From Trichobilharzia szidati (lineage: Eukaryota > Platyhelminthes > Trematoda > Strigeidida > Schistosomatidae), in NCBI GenBank assembly GCA_944472155.2, contig OX235272.1, forward strand, positions 12,012,354 to 12,076,353: a DNA stretch of 64,000 nucleotides, written 5' to 3'. This document shows positions 1-11,546 of this stretch, piece by piece. Every line of letters starts with the position of its first letter. Position 1 is the first letter of the stretch. The position numbers were made by a program, and so were the translations under genes. The notes beneath the pieces were generated by a model, which saw only the letters and a list, made by a program, of their open reading frames with translations, was not told the origin of the DNA and did not search any database.

Positions 1-1500
1 AGTATGGCCAATCCATCTCCATTTCTTCCTGCCTATTTGTTACACAATCGGTTCCTGGTTGGTTCGCTCATTGCCAGAGATCTCTGTTGCTGATGTTTTC
101 TGACCAGCCATCTGATCTTGAGTGGTATTGAGCGAAGACAACTGTTAATGAAGGTCTGTAGTTTGTTTGAGATGCTCTTTATGACGCGGAGTGCAAGTCT
201 CTGATCCGTATAGTGAGTAGCACTGACTGACTTCACATTTGAGTTGAAAATCCGGATCTTATCTTCGTTTTGATGCTGAGTAGGGCTGTTGACCTCCATA
301 CAGACTTGAGAGTAGTGAAAGCTTGTCTTGCTTTCCCGATCCCTTCTTTGATATCCTCGTCAGTTCTATCTTCCCGTAGTTGAAACGGTGCTTCCCAGGT
401 AGGTAGATGAAGGAGGTTTTTTCTTTCAGATTCCTTCCATATTTACTAATTGTTTTCCGTTGTTGTTGTTGTTGTTACTGTTGGTGGTGTTTTCCAGGAA
501 TCTTCACCACCTCTGTTTCCTCTATGTTCAGGTTCCTCCCATTTATGCTGATCATTGTCTGTTGTTGCTGTTGGCTAGGAATCTTCATCACCTACCTCTG
601 TTTTCTTTATATTCACCTGAAGGAAGTGCTATCTTCCCTGGATGCTTCTTCTGGCAACTTGTCGCTTTTCGCTTGCATATCTTCCAATTTGTGGGAAATC
701 AGACATATATCATCGGCGAAGTCTAGATCCTCCAAGTTATAGTGTGAGTCCACTTTATGCCTGTTTCCTCATTGCCCTCTGTCTGTCGCATTATCTAGTC
801 TACCGCAATCAGGAAAATCATTGGCGATAGTAGGCAGCCAGCCTGTCGTACTCCCGTCTTCACTTCGAAGGATTCTGTAAGTTTCCCGTTGTGGATTACT
901 TGGCATGCAGCATTGTCGTACAGCTGTTGGATGAGATGTATAATTGTCCGTGGCACCCTGTAGTAGCGACGTAGTTGCCAAATCACCTCTCGATCGACGC
1001 TGTCGAAGGCCTTTCCAAAGTCGATGAAGCTGAGATAGAGAGGTGACTGCTATTCCAGGCTTTGTTCAATGATGATCCGTAGTGTAGCGATTTGATCAAT
1101 ACATGACTTGTTTGTCCTGAATCCAGCTTGTTCCGGTCGAAGTTTTTCATTCAGGGCATGTTTGATTCTCTCCAGGATTATGCGGCTTAGTATTTTGTTT
1201 GGGATGGACAGGAGCATAATTCCGCGCCAGTTCTTGCATTGACTTCAGTCTCCTTTCTTTGGTAGTTTGAATAAGTATCCTTTCTTCCAATCCTCGGTTA
1301 CCTTGCCCTCTCTCCACACCTTCTTCAGTAGTGGCGTCATCAAGTCCGCTGTTGTCTCTGGATCCATTTTCAACGCTTCGGCTGGGATTCCATCTGGTCC
1401 TGCTGCTTTTCCAGCTTTTAGCATCTCGATTGCCTTCAAGACTTCTGTTCTCGTTGGGGGGTTGATGTTCACTGGTATACCAATGTTCATCACCTCTGAA
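1..1500 (-). mobile_element. RTE-clade non-LTR retrotransposon, 5'-truncated, cut by window edge
   Basis: Read on the minus strand, this is the reverse transcriptase half of an RTE-type LINE. From about 1493 downward come the finger region (AGKAAGPDGIPAEALK), then NWRGI, then a PEQAGFR block. A palm motif A block around 1000-1030 (FIDFGKAFDSVDR) and the GVRQ-type block near 850 (KTGVRQAGCLLSP) follow. The catalytic FADD motif is visible near 705-740 in a different frame. An in-frame stop and frameshifts break the ORF. The thumb/C-terminal part near 33-299 (FNSNVKSV.., FINSCLRSI) is typical of RTE ends. The endonuclease domain is missing and the 3' end lies beyond the window. It is a dead copy. 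The clade call is firm; the subfamily is not. Confidence 0.85.
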
Positions 1501-1781
1501 TCAATATTAATTAATAGATGTTAGTAACGCTTATGCAGCAGGAGTGAAAATTAATTACCGAATTCAAAATAATTTAATTCTAAGGCGTTAGCAACAAGTA
1601 ATAATATAATCAAGAAATTTATAAAATAATAATGACTATGAAGAATCGGATGACTCACAAGAATTACAGAAAATATAAACAAGTTAATAGAATTATCTAC
1701 AAATGTAAAAAACAACAAATTCGAAAGATATTCACAAAGGGAGGGGAAAAATAGTCTTAAAAAACTTAATACATATTATAT
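1500..1781. other. AT-rich stretch without recognised gene
   Basis: Simple AT-rich sequence between the RTE and the PLE fragment. It may be PLE 3' untranslated/terminal-repeat sequence, because it follows the PLE stop on the minus strand, but nothing diagnostic is visible. Confidence 0.4.
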
Positions 1782-2420
1782 AGTTGGCCATGGCAACAAA
1801 AGGGACTGTAAAAATTTCTTCTGGACACACAAATTTGGCTCGTTTAGATGAATTCCAATCGCCTCTGCTGTATGTAAAAATCATACTCGTGAACCATGTA
1901 ACGAGTTGGTTGGAATATGATAAATAACTTTAAAAGCTTTGTTAGAGTCAACGTGATGTCCAGTTTCGATGAGATGAGCTAGTGTTGAACAGTGTACAGT
2001 GGCTTCATTCGGACGTTTGCCAAATCCAGGTTGTGGGAGTTCAGAAATTCGACGATGAACTTGCTTGATCGTACACCCAATGTAAATAGCTCCAAACGAA
2101 CAGTTTAACTGGTAAATACGCCTGCAAGAGGTGAAGCAGGGAAGGTTATCTTTATTTCTTGAACTGAGTATTGGTTGGCTAGCGAATATACAGTATTACT
2201 TAGCTTCATTGAAAGTCTTTTTGTAGGCTCTTTTCACACGTTGCGATGAGATCTAACTATTAACATCTCCGGTGAAATGTAATCTTAAGAAGACTGGTTT
2301 TCGGGAGACTGTGGGTACCTTCGGCTTTTTAATTGCCCATGTGTTCATATGTTTGTTCAAAGATTTTGTCAGATATCCATTTCTACTTAGTAGATCACAA
2401 ACATTTCAGGGTTCTTTGTT
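1782..2420 (-). pseudogene. Penelope-like element: linker and GIY-YIG endonuclease fragment
   Basis: The minus-strand translation gives the C-terminal part of a PLE polyprotein. First comes a linker (LLSRNGYLTKSLN, KPKVPTVSRKPVFLRL) at about 2280-2400. Then comes the GIY-YIG nuclease core (CSFGAIYIGCTIKQ) around 2060-2110, followed by LAHLIETGHHVDSNKAFKVIY and the conserved tail LCVQKKFLQSLLLPWP at 1784-1830. The GIY-YIG domain nicks target DNA during PLE retrotransposition. A stop codon interrupts the frame just before the AEAI segment, and the reverse transcriptase is absent. Other copies of the same tail in this window support the family assignment. Confidence 0.8.
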
Positions 2421-2911
2421 CAGTAAATCATTTGAAATTGTCGTCTGATTACTTTTCACCTCTTAATTTCACCGCCCTCTCCCCATATACCTAAAACTGC
2501 TGAACTAAAACAATCACTTGATTGAAAAGTGAATTTTCATGTAAAAAGAGACCATATATTAATGTAGGGCCAGTCAATGATGATGAACTAATTGAAAAGG
2601 AATATACATCTTAGTGTGTATCTATCAGCACATCCTCACCATCCCTAGTGAAACGATTTACTCCAACTTTTGATCTAAAATCTTAATTTTTCATACATGG
2701 AAACGCTTATCTCTGTGGCAAGGTAGATGTGTGATAAAAAATCATTAACTGCTTGATTTGGTACAAACTAGGTTATGAAGAAAGTATAGAAATACCGTTT
2801 TCCATTGTCTATAACGCACTAAAATACTTGTCAAAATCAATTATCTACAAAATACTCTAATCTTTAGAAACCATAACATTTCTGTTGAATCGGCGGAATC
2901 TATGGGAACTT

Positions 2912-2935
2912 TGTGTGTGTGTGTGTGTGTGTGTG
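2912..2935. repeat. (GT)n microsatellite
   Basis: Twelve uninterrupted GT dinucleotides are read directly in the sequence. Confidence 0.97.
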
Positions 2936-3038
2936 GAACAGCATTCAGCCCCATATAGGTACTCTGACCTGCTTTGAAATCTACGAACACCTCAATATTT
3001 TAAAAAATATCTTTTAGATGTGACCTATCATCATCTCT

Positions 3039-3074
<36 letters not shown>

Positions 3075-3080
3075 GCATAT
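3039..3080. repeat. (AT)n microsatellite
   Basis: About twenty AT units with interruptions by a G near 3065 and 3075; read directly. Confidence 0.95.
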
Positions 3081-3221
3081 TCCTCCATCCCTGATAGTAT
3101 TCGGATTGTGACAGCTGAAAGACACACAAGTAACTTCAAAGTTATTGAAACGTAGATTACACTTTGAATTTTTCTGTTATGCTGGAAGCACTAGTTGAAT
3201 AACTAAATATTCCTAGTTACA

Positions 3222-3490
3222 GGATTTCATTATTAGCTGACACTGGTTACAGAACCTCTGGAAAACCAGCAGGGAGTACCGGACAGCTGTATCATCCTGG
3301 TTTCAAACTCCCCATCAGTTTAGACGCATCGTAGTTCATACTCAGTGTATACTAATGAAGATTCCCAAACCCGGACGAAACAGCATTCAAGTACTCCCTG
3401 CTAGTTTTCCATCTGTTCTCGAACCGATGTCAGCTGATGGTGAAATCCTGTAACCAATCAGTCGAATCCCTAAAAACCAATACTTGAATA
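3222..3490. mobile_element. SM-alpha-like SINE, two halves in inverted orientation
   Basis: A minus-strand 3' half (about 3222-3332) is followed by a plus-strand 3' half (about 3340-3490). Each half carries the family hallmarks. These are a hammerhead remnant (TCCCAAAC..GGACGAAACAGC at 3363-3383 on plus), the ACTCCCTG segment, a GATGTCAGCT stretch, GAAATCCTG, and the terminal ACCAATACTTGA. The tRNA-like promoter region is missing from both halves, so this is a fold-back remnant. Family assignment rests on more than a dozen other copies in the window. Confidence 0.75.
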
Positions 3491-3954
3491 CTGCCATTTT
3501 TCTCATCTCTACTTTAAATTCATTGTGTTGCAGTATTGGTAATATTTTGCATTTATCCGAATTTCTATTGAAACTATGTAGATGAATAAACAGTACAAAT
3601 GAGAATACTAATGAGTTCCACCAATTCAGTGAGTGAAGACACATACAATATAATGAGGACATTGGTTAGCAGTGACACTATACCAGAAAATAACAAAGTT
3701 CGAAAAGATGTGGGCGATTAAACTCTATTTTAATCATGAAATTTCACGTTCGCATCTGATCATTTTCAACTTAGAGGTATGTGGAATTAGTAGGCAGCAG
3801 CAAACCAATAATCTTTAGTCGTAGATGCTTCTCAAACTAATTCTTTCGGATAAAAGAAAGCCATCTTTTGATTATTGGATCATCTATATAGCTTCGTGTG
3901 ACTAGTAACAGCACTACTCAAGACAAGAAGGATAACGGTTTTTCTCTAAACGGC
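3491..3954. other. Non-coding stretch, nothing recognised
   Basis: No open frame with coding character, RNA gene or recognised repeat is seen. Confidence 0.4.
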
Positions 3955-4225
3955 AAAAACATTGGCTAGTGGTTGCGCTATGTCGTGAATTGGAAGAAGT
4001 TAGAATTGATGAGCCAGTCATTGCACCGGGTCCCAGTGGCTTAATGGTCTACGAGCTCGCCTTGTAACCAGAAAGTCCTGGGTTCGAACTCCAGTGGGAT
4101 GGGCTCGTACTTATGAAAAGTCTCAAAATAGGCTGACGAAACAGCTGTCCAGTACATCCTGCAGGTTTTCCAATGGTTCACTAGCCGATGTCAGCTCATG
4201 ATGAAATCCTTTAACCTCACCAAAT
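3955..4225 (+). mobile_element. SM-alpha-like SINE with tRNA-like promoter and hammerhead remnant
   Basis: In order: a GCGCTATGTCGTGAATTGG lead; a tRNA-like block with an A-box-like CAGTGGCTTAATGG (about 4030) and a perfect B box (GGGTTCGAACTCC near 4080); a hammerhead remnant (CTCAAAATAGGCTGACGAAAC then CTGTCCAGTAC, about 4120-4160); and the ending GATGTCAGCTCATGATGAAATCC. The tRNA-like portion resembles tRNA-Thr with a TGT anticodon loop (CTTGTAA), but the stems are degenerate, so it is a RNA polymerase III promoter relic and not a tRNA gene. Schistosome SM-alpha elements of this design are known to encode hammerhead ribozymes. Confidence 0.8.
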
Positions 4226-4320
4226 TTCTGTTTCAACCGGTAAATGGCTACCAGTTCAAGTGATGTTAGAGACATATATTCGGTGTTGAGACCGCGAACA
4301 AATATGATCCTATGAATGGT

Positions 4321-4655
4321 CACAGGATTTTATCATGAGCTGACATCGGTTAGAGAACCATTGGAAAACCAACAAGGGAGTATTGGACAGCGATCTGTTT
4401 CGTCAGGCTAGTTTGGGACTCCTCATCAGTACGCACCCACCATATAGATTTCAACCCAGGAATTTCTGATTACAAGGCGAGCTCGTAGGCCATTAAGCCA
4501 CTTGGACCCGGTCCAACAGCATATGAATTCCAACCCGTGCCAATTCACGATATGGCGTGACTGCCAGTCAAATACGTTCGGCGAGTATTTCTCCTCACAG
4601 CCGACCTGCTGTACTCTTCTGGTCATGAATTCCCACTAGGATCCAGGTAACCACA
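4321..4655 (-). mobile_element. SM-alpha-like SINE, minus strand
   Basis: Near full-length copy. Read on the minus strand it runs from CCTGGATCCTAGTGGG and a GTACAGCAGGT-type start through the tRNA-like section to a hammerhead remnant near 4395-4440 (GTCCCAAACTAG, CTGACGAAACAG). It ends with GATGTCAGCTCATGA at 4330-4345. The tRNA-like anticodon loop and A box are recognisable, but the B box region carries substitutions. It lies head-on to the neighbouring plus-strand copies at 3955 and 4690. Confidence 0.8.
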
Positions 4656-4689
4656 TAACTAAATAGGGCCAATTATACCCACACGAATA

Positions 4690-4945
4690 GCCACTTGTAC
4701 AACAAAGTCTACCATCATTGGCCTAATGTTCTGCGAGCTTGCATTGGAAGTGAAAATTGATGGGGTAGAACCCTGACAGTGGATAAGTACTACCGAATAG
4801 TTCCAAGTTCTAGCAAGAAACAGCTACCTGTCCAGTACTCCAATGTTACTTTTCCAATAGTTCTCTAACCGATGTCTGCTCAAGATGAAATCCTGTCCAC
4901 AATCAATCAAACCCCTACAAACCAATACTTGAATATTCTATGATT
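4690..4945 (+). mobile_element. Degenerate SM-alpha-like SINE
   Basis: An older copy: degraded tRNA-like section near 4710-4770, then AAGAAACAGCTACCTGTCCAGTAC in place of the hammerhead 3' half (about 4825-4850). The family ending is present (TTCTCTAACCGATGTC, GATGAAATCCTG, ACCAATACTTGAATA). The hammerhead CTGATGA box is not preserved. Confidence 0.7.
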
Positions 4946-5489
4946 ACCGTAGTTAACACTTTACTCCATTACTAAAGCTGAGCAAACAATCTACTATTCA
5001 ACCATATTTATGTGCGTGATTCAATTTTAAATTTAAAAAATAGCAAAATAAAGGGATATGGATGCAATCAAGATTCTTCTAATTAAAAAAACAAAAGATA
5101 AACAAACAAACGTTCAAAAAAAACGGTAAATTAAATATATCACAGTATTTCTTATCTTACTTAACACATCAAAACAAAATTGTGTTAAATGCTTGTCTTG
5201 TGCTTTTTTTTCAGGATACTTATTTTCCTGTTTCCGGCTAGTATTGAAAGCATTTATAACACACAACATAAAAGATTTGTTGTGGACCATTTTATTTTCT
5301 ATTTTTTTCTTCTTTTTAAGATAAATTATTCACTAGGCTTTCGATAAACATGTTAACGATCGTATCAACACTGTCGACCGTCTTCACTAAACCCTACTTT
5401 TAATTACATGATTGTAAGTCTTTGCTATATAGATGAAGTATGTACAAAGTAGTAGATGTATAAGGGTAAATTTAAATTTGATAATCAGC

Positions 5490-5625
5490 TTGATCACGGA
5501 TTGATATCAGTTAGAGAATCTGTTTCGTCCTGGTTTGCGACTTATCAGCAGTACGAATCAATAACCCTACCCACCAGGGATCGAGATCAAGGTCTTCTGG
5601 TTACGAAGCGACTTCGTTGACCATG
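5490..5625 (-). mobile_element. SM-alpha-like SINE fragment
   Basis: The minus strand shows CGTACTGCTGATAAGTCGC followed by CAAACCAGGACGAAACAG (about 5530-5565). This keeps the CTG of the ancestral hammerhead core between the stem GTACTG and the rest (CTGATAA in place of CTGATGA). The expected CAGTAC partner strand has been lost. The tRNA-like part at 5570-5625 is degraded. Confidence 0.65.
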
Positions 5626-5639
5626 CGAAAAAATTGTAT

Positions 5640-5925
5640 CGAGATCTTCTTAGAAGTTGTGGCCAGTGAGGTAAACCAGGTCAGGTGGGAGGAAAAGTAG
5701 CTGCCAATGAAACTGGTTGGAGACTGGACAGAAATTAGAATTCATGGGCCGTTGGTTTCTGCCTCATTGCTGAATGGCCAGCAACTTCACCTCTTAACCT
5801 GAACGTCTGGTGGGGTCGTAGATGTGTGCAACTGAAGAGTGTAAATCTAGGAAGAAGCAGCTATCCAATACTCCTTGTTGGTTTTCAATGGCTTCCTAGC
5901 CAATATAAATCTGTGACAAACATTG
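5640..5925 (+). mobile_element. Degenerate SM-alpha-like SINE
   Basis: A divergent copy recognised from GAAATTAGAATTCATGGGCC (near 5730), a worn tRNA-like region, AAGAAGCAGCTATCCAATACTCC in the hammerhead 3' position, and a CTTCCTAGCCAATAT ending. Opposite in orientation to the fragment at 5490, so the two form a rough inverted pair. Confidence 0.55.
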
Positions 5926-5984
5926 AAACCGATTGAATCCCTACAAAACAACAGACACTAAGAATCCTTCCAGCCGTTGTTTGT

Positions 5985-6157
5985 TGATTTACACATATTG
6001 TAACAAACATTTTTGTGGAAGTGATCTGATGAGACAGTGGAAAGAAAGACTTATAACAGAATCGATATTCACTAAAGTCACACCGGATACATGTAACAAG
6101 GGTGACTCAGTACAACTATCAACAACTTGGAATATAATTCTGGATACAAAAACATGA
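5985..6157 (+). pseudogene. PLE endonuclease C-terminal fragment
   Basis: An open stretch ends in MRQWKERLITESIFTK and then DTCNKGDS. The same block (RLITES + NTCNRNDSS) recurs on the minus strand at 27.6 and 42.5 kb next to GIY-YIG coding sequence, which identifies it as the extreme C-terminus of a Penelope-like endonuclease. Upstream domains are missing. Confidence 0.6.
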
Positions 6158-6599
6158 ATGAACTTGGAATACAACTCAAATACAAAAAAAAATATGAATG
6201 AGCAAAAATAATGAACTATATATACGAGTACAAATCGTAAATGTGTGAATCAAACAATTCCAACACTGGTGTGAACACGGGCAGTAATTTTGCTCGAAAT
6301 ATTACCAATAACAAAACTTATCATTGTGTGTAAACTATTAAAATATAATTATACTTTATTTGATCTAATCCACAATGCTCAAACTTTTTACTGATATTAA
6401 TGATGAGAATAGAGTTAGCACATTTATTTCGCTCATTTTAAAAGGCACTGTTGCCTTTCATTTTGCACATCAGTGATTTTCTCCCACGAATTTATGAAGG
6501 GTCTTTGGGCTCCAGAACCCCTTGTATCTGTTTATGGCAAGTCTTTGTAGTCATCCATCTCTACCCAAATTTTGTGGGATGGATATCGCTACCTATAAT

Positions 6600-7165
6600 A
6601 GCTGCATCATCTTCTCCATACATATACATACATCCAAATTGTCTGAACAGGAAAGATGGACTAAAACAGAATCTGACCTGGTTACAACACCTCCCTCCTC
6701 CATGAAGTGATGAAATCAACACGAATGTGATATGCAAGTTCACTATGTAAACACACACTGCCTTTATAATTTTAAACACTGATCAGATCCAACAATCTAC
6801 ACTTGATTTTGATTTTGTTATCTTTACCAACTGACCAACCTGACAACGAAAAATGACCCCATACAGAGGAACAATGATCAAGTTAGTAAACTTTGTTTTG
6901 ATACCATAACAGATGTACTATTACCTTTGGTATTTGGTTTAGTGATCTTCATTGTTATTTTGACTTTCAATATGTCCCGTTTTAACTTGACCTAACTTGT
7001 CTATTTTCTCACCCCTTAACTCTTTGTTATATATATGCTGAGATTTTGTAAATTCCGGTTTAATAATACTTTGATAAAGCTATTAGCATTAAATAGCGAA
7101 CTGTCAGTAAAAGTGAAAATATCGTTTTGCTTTTCATTCATTGGGAAATACAAAAACCTGTATTA
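6600..7165 (+). repeat. PLE C-terminal tail and terminal-repeat segment
   Basis: Begins with a coding remnant (HPNCLNRKDGLKQNL) equivalent to the one at 60.29 kb (NPNCLNRNDELKQNL). It continues through shared non-coding sequence (AACACCTCCCT, GAAATCAACACGAA, GTAAACACACACTGC, CCAACAATCTACAC, ACCCCAT). It ends in the AGCATTAAATAGCGAACTGTCAG region, which is the degenerate equivalent of the hammerhead core at 60554-60583. It is therefore a second copy of the PLE terminal repeat seen at 60.3-60.64 kb. Confidence 0.6.
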
Positions 7166-7849
7166 TAATGAATGTCACAGACATAGTTATTGATATTATT
7201 AGTCAATGCATACAAGGAGTTGAATAAGTGTATTCGAATTACGTAATACGATGAATAATATAATGAATGGGTTGTCTTCAGGATGCATGTAAAAGCGAAG
7301 GAAAATATGGAATTATGTAAGAGTTATAAAGAAATACAAGAGTTATTTGGAAATCAAAAAAGTGGTTAACGGAATAATATGAGTGTTTGAGTGACTTTCA
7401 TTCGTATGCATAGCTCTGGTTTTTCTATCTGAATGGCTAAGGCCTCAGCAGTGCAAAGGAGATGAAAGAGAATTGCCTTTGTTAGGTTTTTCTTCACTTT
7501 GTAGATTAGTTTGAAATTAAAAAAATATATAAGTAAATGCGACTGTACAGCTAAACAGAAAGTGAATTCACCAAGAAGTGCCTTTTCGCTGAACTACATG
7601 TTTTTGTTTTCGTTAATGTTTGGATGAAGATTATTCATTGATATACAGCTTAGTCAAGAAAGCTGACAGTTCTGAGGCAGAGCGTTTGAGATGATAAAAA
7701 ATATTCTGTGAGTAAGAAGATGTGAAGTACTTTTTTGTAAAGTTACTGAAAGAAATGATTTTATCACTATCAATTTATTTCGGCGGATTAATTAACAGAA
7801 TTTCTTTTGCCATTGGTTAGAATTATCTATCTACCTATATATTCATCTA
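7166..7849. other. Non-coding stretch, nothing recognised
   Basis: AT-rich sequence without recognised coding or repeat content. Confidence 0.4.
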
Positions 7850-8135
7850 TTCAAGTATTGGCTTGTAGAGATTTGTTTGACTGGTAACAGGATTTCATCA
7901 TGAGCTGACATCAGTTAGAGAAGCATTCGAAAACCAGGAGGGAGTACTGAACAGCTATTTCGTCAGCCTAGTTTGGGACTCTTCATCAGTACGCACCTAC
8001 CAGGATTCGAACCCAGGATCTCCCGGTTACAAGGCGAGCTGTTGCCCGTTGTAAACCACTGGGACGTGATCCAAAGGCTCATGAATTCCAGCCTCTGCCA
8101 ACTCATGGCAAGGCGCGACCACTAACCAATAAGCG
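7850..8135 (-). mobile_element. SM-alpha-like SINE, left part, split by a CR1 insertion
   Basis: Starts with the family terminus CAAGTATTGGC and GGATTTCATCATGAGCTGACA. Read on the minus strand, it contains the hammerhead remnant GTACTGATGAAGAGTCCC / TGACGAAATAG (about 7955-8000), then a B-box-like GGGTTCGAATCC and the tRNA-like part. The sequence breaks at about 8135 and resumes at 11547, as judged against the copy at 4321-4655. Confidence 0.8.
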
Positions 8136-11100
8136 GCGGCCTGCTTAAATCTTGGGCTACCAAAATTTCCATCCTACATATTGCATCTATTTCCTCGGAT
8201 TTATTTTATTTTAATCATTCAATTATGTGTTCTAATCATATTGTTTACTCTCGCGGTTATTTAAAACGTTTCCAACCGGCTGATTTACTAGTTTCTAACA
8301 AACTTAAGAAAAAGCCTCATGGTGGATGGCAACGAGCTTTAAAGCGTACTCCGATGCATTTGATGACTGTTCCTGTGATTATGAGCACAAATTGCAGATC
8401 TCTACCAAACAAGATTAATTATTTGCATTCTCTATTATACTCAAATGTATATTGTAACACTGCTGTAATTACTCTTCAAGAAACTTGGCTGCACAATTCA
8501 TATGACGATAATTTAGTCTTTTTACCTGATTTCACAATGTACGGACAAGACCGATGCAGCTCAAAGAAGAAGAAGAGAGGTGGTGGTGTTGCCACTTTTA
8601 TTAATTCTCAGTCGTCTACTGCCAACAAAGTCTGTTTCAAATTCTTAAATGACAACATTGACTGTATAACTGTTAAATGTCGACCTAAACACTTATCTAA
8701 GTAAAACTGCATTTTTGTCTCAAATATCTATGTCACACCTTCTTTCAGTCCCTCAGAACTATCGATCTTTGCTGACGAATTCACTATTTTTGCTGCTGCT
8801 TCGTTTGGTAACTCCTTGTCTGTAGTAACTGGTGACTTCAACGCCAGTGACTACAGTTTTATTACATTGCTGGGTCATGAAAATGTGGTTAACTTCCCAA
8901 CTCGACAAGATACTTCGCTTGATTTAGTATTCATAAATGATTCTGGAATATACGAAGCTCGTAAAAGAGCTCCACTCTCAAACTCTGATCACTGCATTGT
9001 ACGAGTTCTACCCAAAGTTTATGGAAATTTACACAAAAAAGCCTTCTCTAACTTGTCCAAGAAAGTTGTTCACAGATGTTACTCAAATGAGAATGTACAA
9101 CATCTTAGAAACATGCTCAGTGACACAAGATGGGATCTGTTTAATGATGTTTCACTTGATGACACTATCTCTAATATTACGTCTTATCTGAAATTCTGTT
9201 TTGAAATCTACTGCCCAAAAGAAACACTATTCGTCAAATTCGACTGTTTCTCCTCCCCTCAACTTAAAAAGCTTCGTAGAGAGAAGGAAAAGCTATATAA
9301 AATGAAAGATAAAAGTGGCGTAAAAAGAACTAACTTCCTTATCAAGTCTGAAATGCAGAGATTGAATGTTATATATAACCAGAAATTCATATCCTGCAAA
9401 AATGCTTCAAATATGTGGAAACTATTTAAGGAAATCACTGGTGGTAAGCAGATAAACAATATTCCGTATTCTTCTGATGTATGTACTCTTAATAAATCTT
9501 TTATTTATTCCCCCTCAAATTCCATGCTTCCCAGTATCACTAGTGTTAATAATAGCCCCTTTCCAGGTTTTAACACAAACGATGTTCAAAAGTGCCTCAA
9601 GTCTCTGAACCCTTCCCAGAGCTTAGGTCCAGATCATGTACCTAGTATTATTTTCAAAAAGTGTTCTGATATTCTATGTTACCCTCTCACTGATCTGTTT
9701 AACAAATCTTTTTCCAGTAATATTGTGCCTGCTGCTTGGAAAGACATTAGAGTTGTACCCATACCTAAATCGTCTACTGGAGCATGTGTCAAATTTAGAC
9801 CCATTGCTATTACCTCTCCTTTTTTGAAAACTATGGAGAAACTACTTTTACTCAGTCTTGTACCCTCTCATAAATCCTTTAATGACCCAAAACAGTTTGC
9901 CTATAAGCACAGTAGAAGCACTTTAGATGCAGCTGCCGTCTTATATCATAACATTGCTTCCAGTCTAGACAAAGGGGCTAAATTTGTTCGTTGTGGCTTC
10001 CTAGACTATACATCTGCTTTTGACTCGGTACCTCGGGACATCTTATTAAATAAACTTGCTGCAAGTCAAACAGAATGTTGGGCTGTTAACTGGTTACACT
10101 CTTATTTCTCAGAAAGAAAGCAGTACACCGTGTATAAAGGGAAGTCTTCTCCTTCGTTGCCTACTGAAGCTGGTGTCCTTCAAGGCGCTGTCCTTTCTCC
10201 TTTTCTTTTTTCTTTCTTCTTACATGACTTGCCTCAGTCTGATGAAATAAACTTTGTAAAGTATGCTGATGATTTAACTGTTTCAATGGCTGTTAACTCC
10301 CAGCTAGATTGTACCACAATAAATAGCTTTCTGTCGGGAGTCAGTAAATGGTCTGAGTCTAATGGTCTTAAACTGAATCCTTCTAAATGTCAAACTGTTA
10401 ATTTCAGCTTAAGATGTAAACGACAGTTAAAAGAAGCCGTCGATTCTCATGACAGTTGTAAGATTGATGACAATGATATAGGAATTAAATCAGAAATTAA
10501 GTATCTTGGACATATTCTCTCTTCTGATCTCTCCTGGTCTTCCCATGTCTCAGCGATCTCCAGTAAAATATTCCGCCTGACATTTTACATTAAGAAGTTA
10601 AGGTACTGGGGTATAACTCAACCCCTCCTCTTACAGTTCATAAACTCTTGCATCCTACCTATTCTTCTTTATTGTTCACCCTTATTCTTTCCTGGTTTGC
10701 TTAAAAAGGACTTTGTCACAATTCCTAGAATGCTGAAGACGGTCAGTAGGATGAGTGGTGTCCCAGTGGACTACATAGTTAACGTCGTTGTCGATAGACA
10801 CTTGACTTCGTGCAGTAAATTTGCTAAAGGGATGTTGTCTGACTTGGAGCATCCACTTCACCCTCTGCTTTCACCTTGCATCTCCTCAGGTAGAACAAGA
10901 AGTAACTTCAGGAAACTGTATGCTCGCACGTCTAAGTATAAAAATTCTATGATACCATACTTGGCACGTATTTCACGTGATGAGAATAGCGTCGGACAAG
11001 AATTGACTAACGTTTTTTCATCTAGTAAATAAACAATCTCCTCCATCCATCCATCTTTATATACCTTCAAGTTTTACTTTTATTATTTCTATTATATTTA

Positions 11101-11546
11101 TGGTCCTGTTGATTCTTTGTTTTCACTTGCATAACTGCAAACACCAACTTATCTCTATGACTGCTGTTATCTTTGTTTTTTTCCCTCACCATATCATGTA
11201 AAGAGAACATCATATTCAATATTTTTAATCATGCAAGGATTTGTATACCGCATCGACATTACTGTGTGAAACAAGCCCACGGCAATTTCCACTTGTATTA
11301 TTATCATTACCTTAGCTGCTATCATTATTATTATTATTACCATTTTATATGCTGCATTTTTTTATTTTTTATTTTTTTTATAATAACCATATTGTAAATG
11401 TGGAAAAATTTTCTGTGTGACTAATTTTTATTTATAATTTGAGGAAATTAGATGCGAGATATTGTGATTAATGCTGAAAATTCCATTCTGTATCACAAGT
11501 ACTGTTTTTAGAATAAGGTAAATCATTATTATTATTATTATTATTC
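8136..11546 (+). mobile_element. CR1-clade LINE, nearly intact ORF2, inserted in a SINE
   Basis: About 3.4 kb. It consists of a short 5' leader (about 8136-8224), an endonuclease-reverse transcriptase ORF (8225-11032), a T-rich 3' UTR of about 490 bases, and an (ATT)n tail at 11524-11546. A microsatellite-like tail rather than poly(A) is characteristic of CR1-group elements. The flanks are the two halves of an SM-alpha-like SINE, which define the insertion. No ORF1 is present, so the copy is either 5'-truncated or belongs to a short lineage. A second, shorter copy of the same family lies at 14.05-14.65 kb. Confidence 0.85.
8225..11032 (+). pseudogene. CR1-type endonuclease/reverse transcriptase ORF with one internal stop
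   Basis: One reading frame of 936 codons, interrupted only by TAA at 8702-8704. The apurinic-type endonuclease is N-terminal: STNCRSLPNK, QETWL and KKRGGGVATF precede the stop, and TGDFNA (near 8830) and SNSDHCIV follow it. The reverse transcriptase follows: VVPIPKS, FRPIAITSPFLK, FAYKHSRSTLDAA, motif A GFLDYTSAFDSVPR, GVLQGAVLSPFLF, and catalytic YADD in FVKYADDLTV (near 10255-10285). The C-terminus includes SPCISSGRTRSNFRKLYARTS. Together these nick the target and copy the RNA. ATG 8225 is the first methionine of the open frame; the true start could lie upstream. One stop in 2.8 kb implies a fairly recent insertion. Confidence 0.88.

Larger units (their letters stand above)
2420..3221. other. 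Non-coding stretch with two microsatellites
   Basis: No coding frame or family member recognised. It contains a perfect (GT)n tract at 2912-2935 and an (AT)n tract at 3039-3080 with two interruptions, both annotated separately. Confidence 0.5.

Noticed and set aside
407..742. Plus-strand cysteine/leucine-rich protein
   Set aside because: Antisense shadow of RTE coding sequence with CAA-rich repeats.
4030..4100. tRNA gene (Thr-like with TGT loop)
   Set aside because: A and B boxes are present, but acceptor and anticodon stems do not pair, and the same block recurs in every SM-alpha-like SINE.
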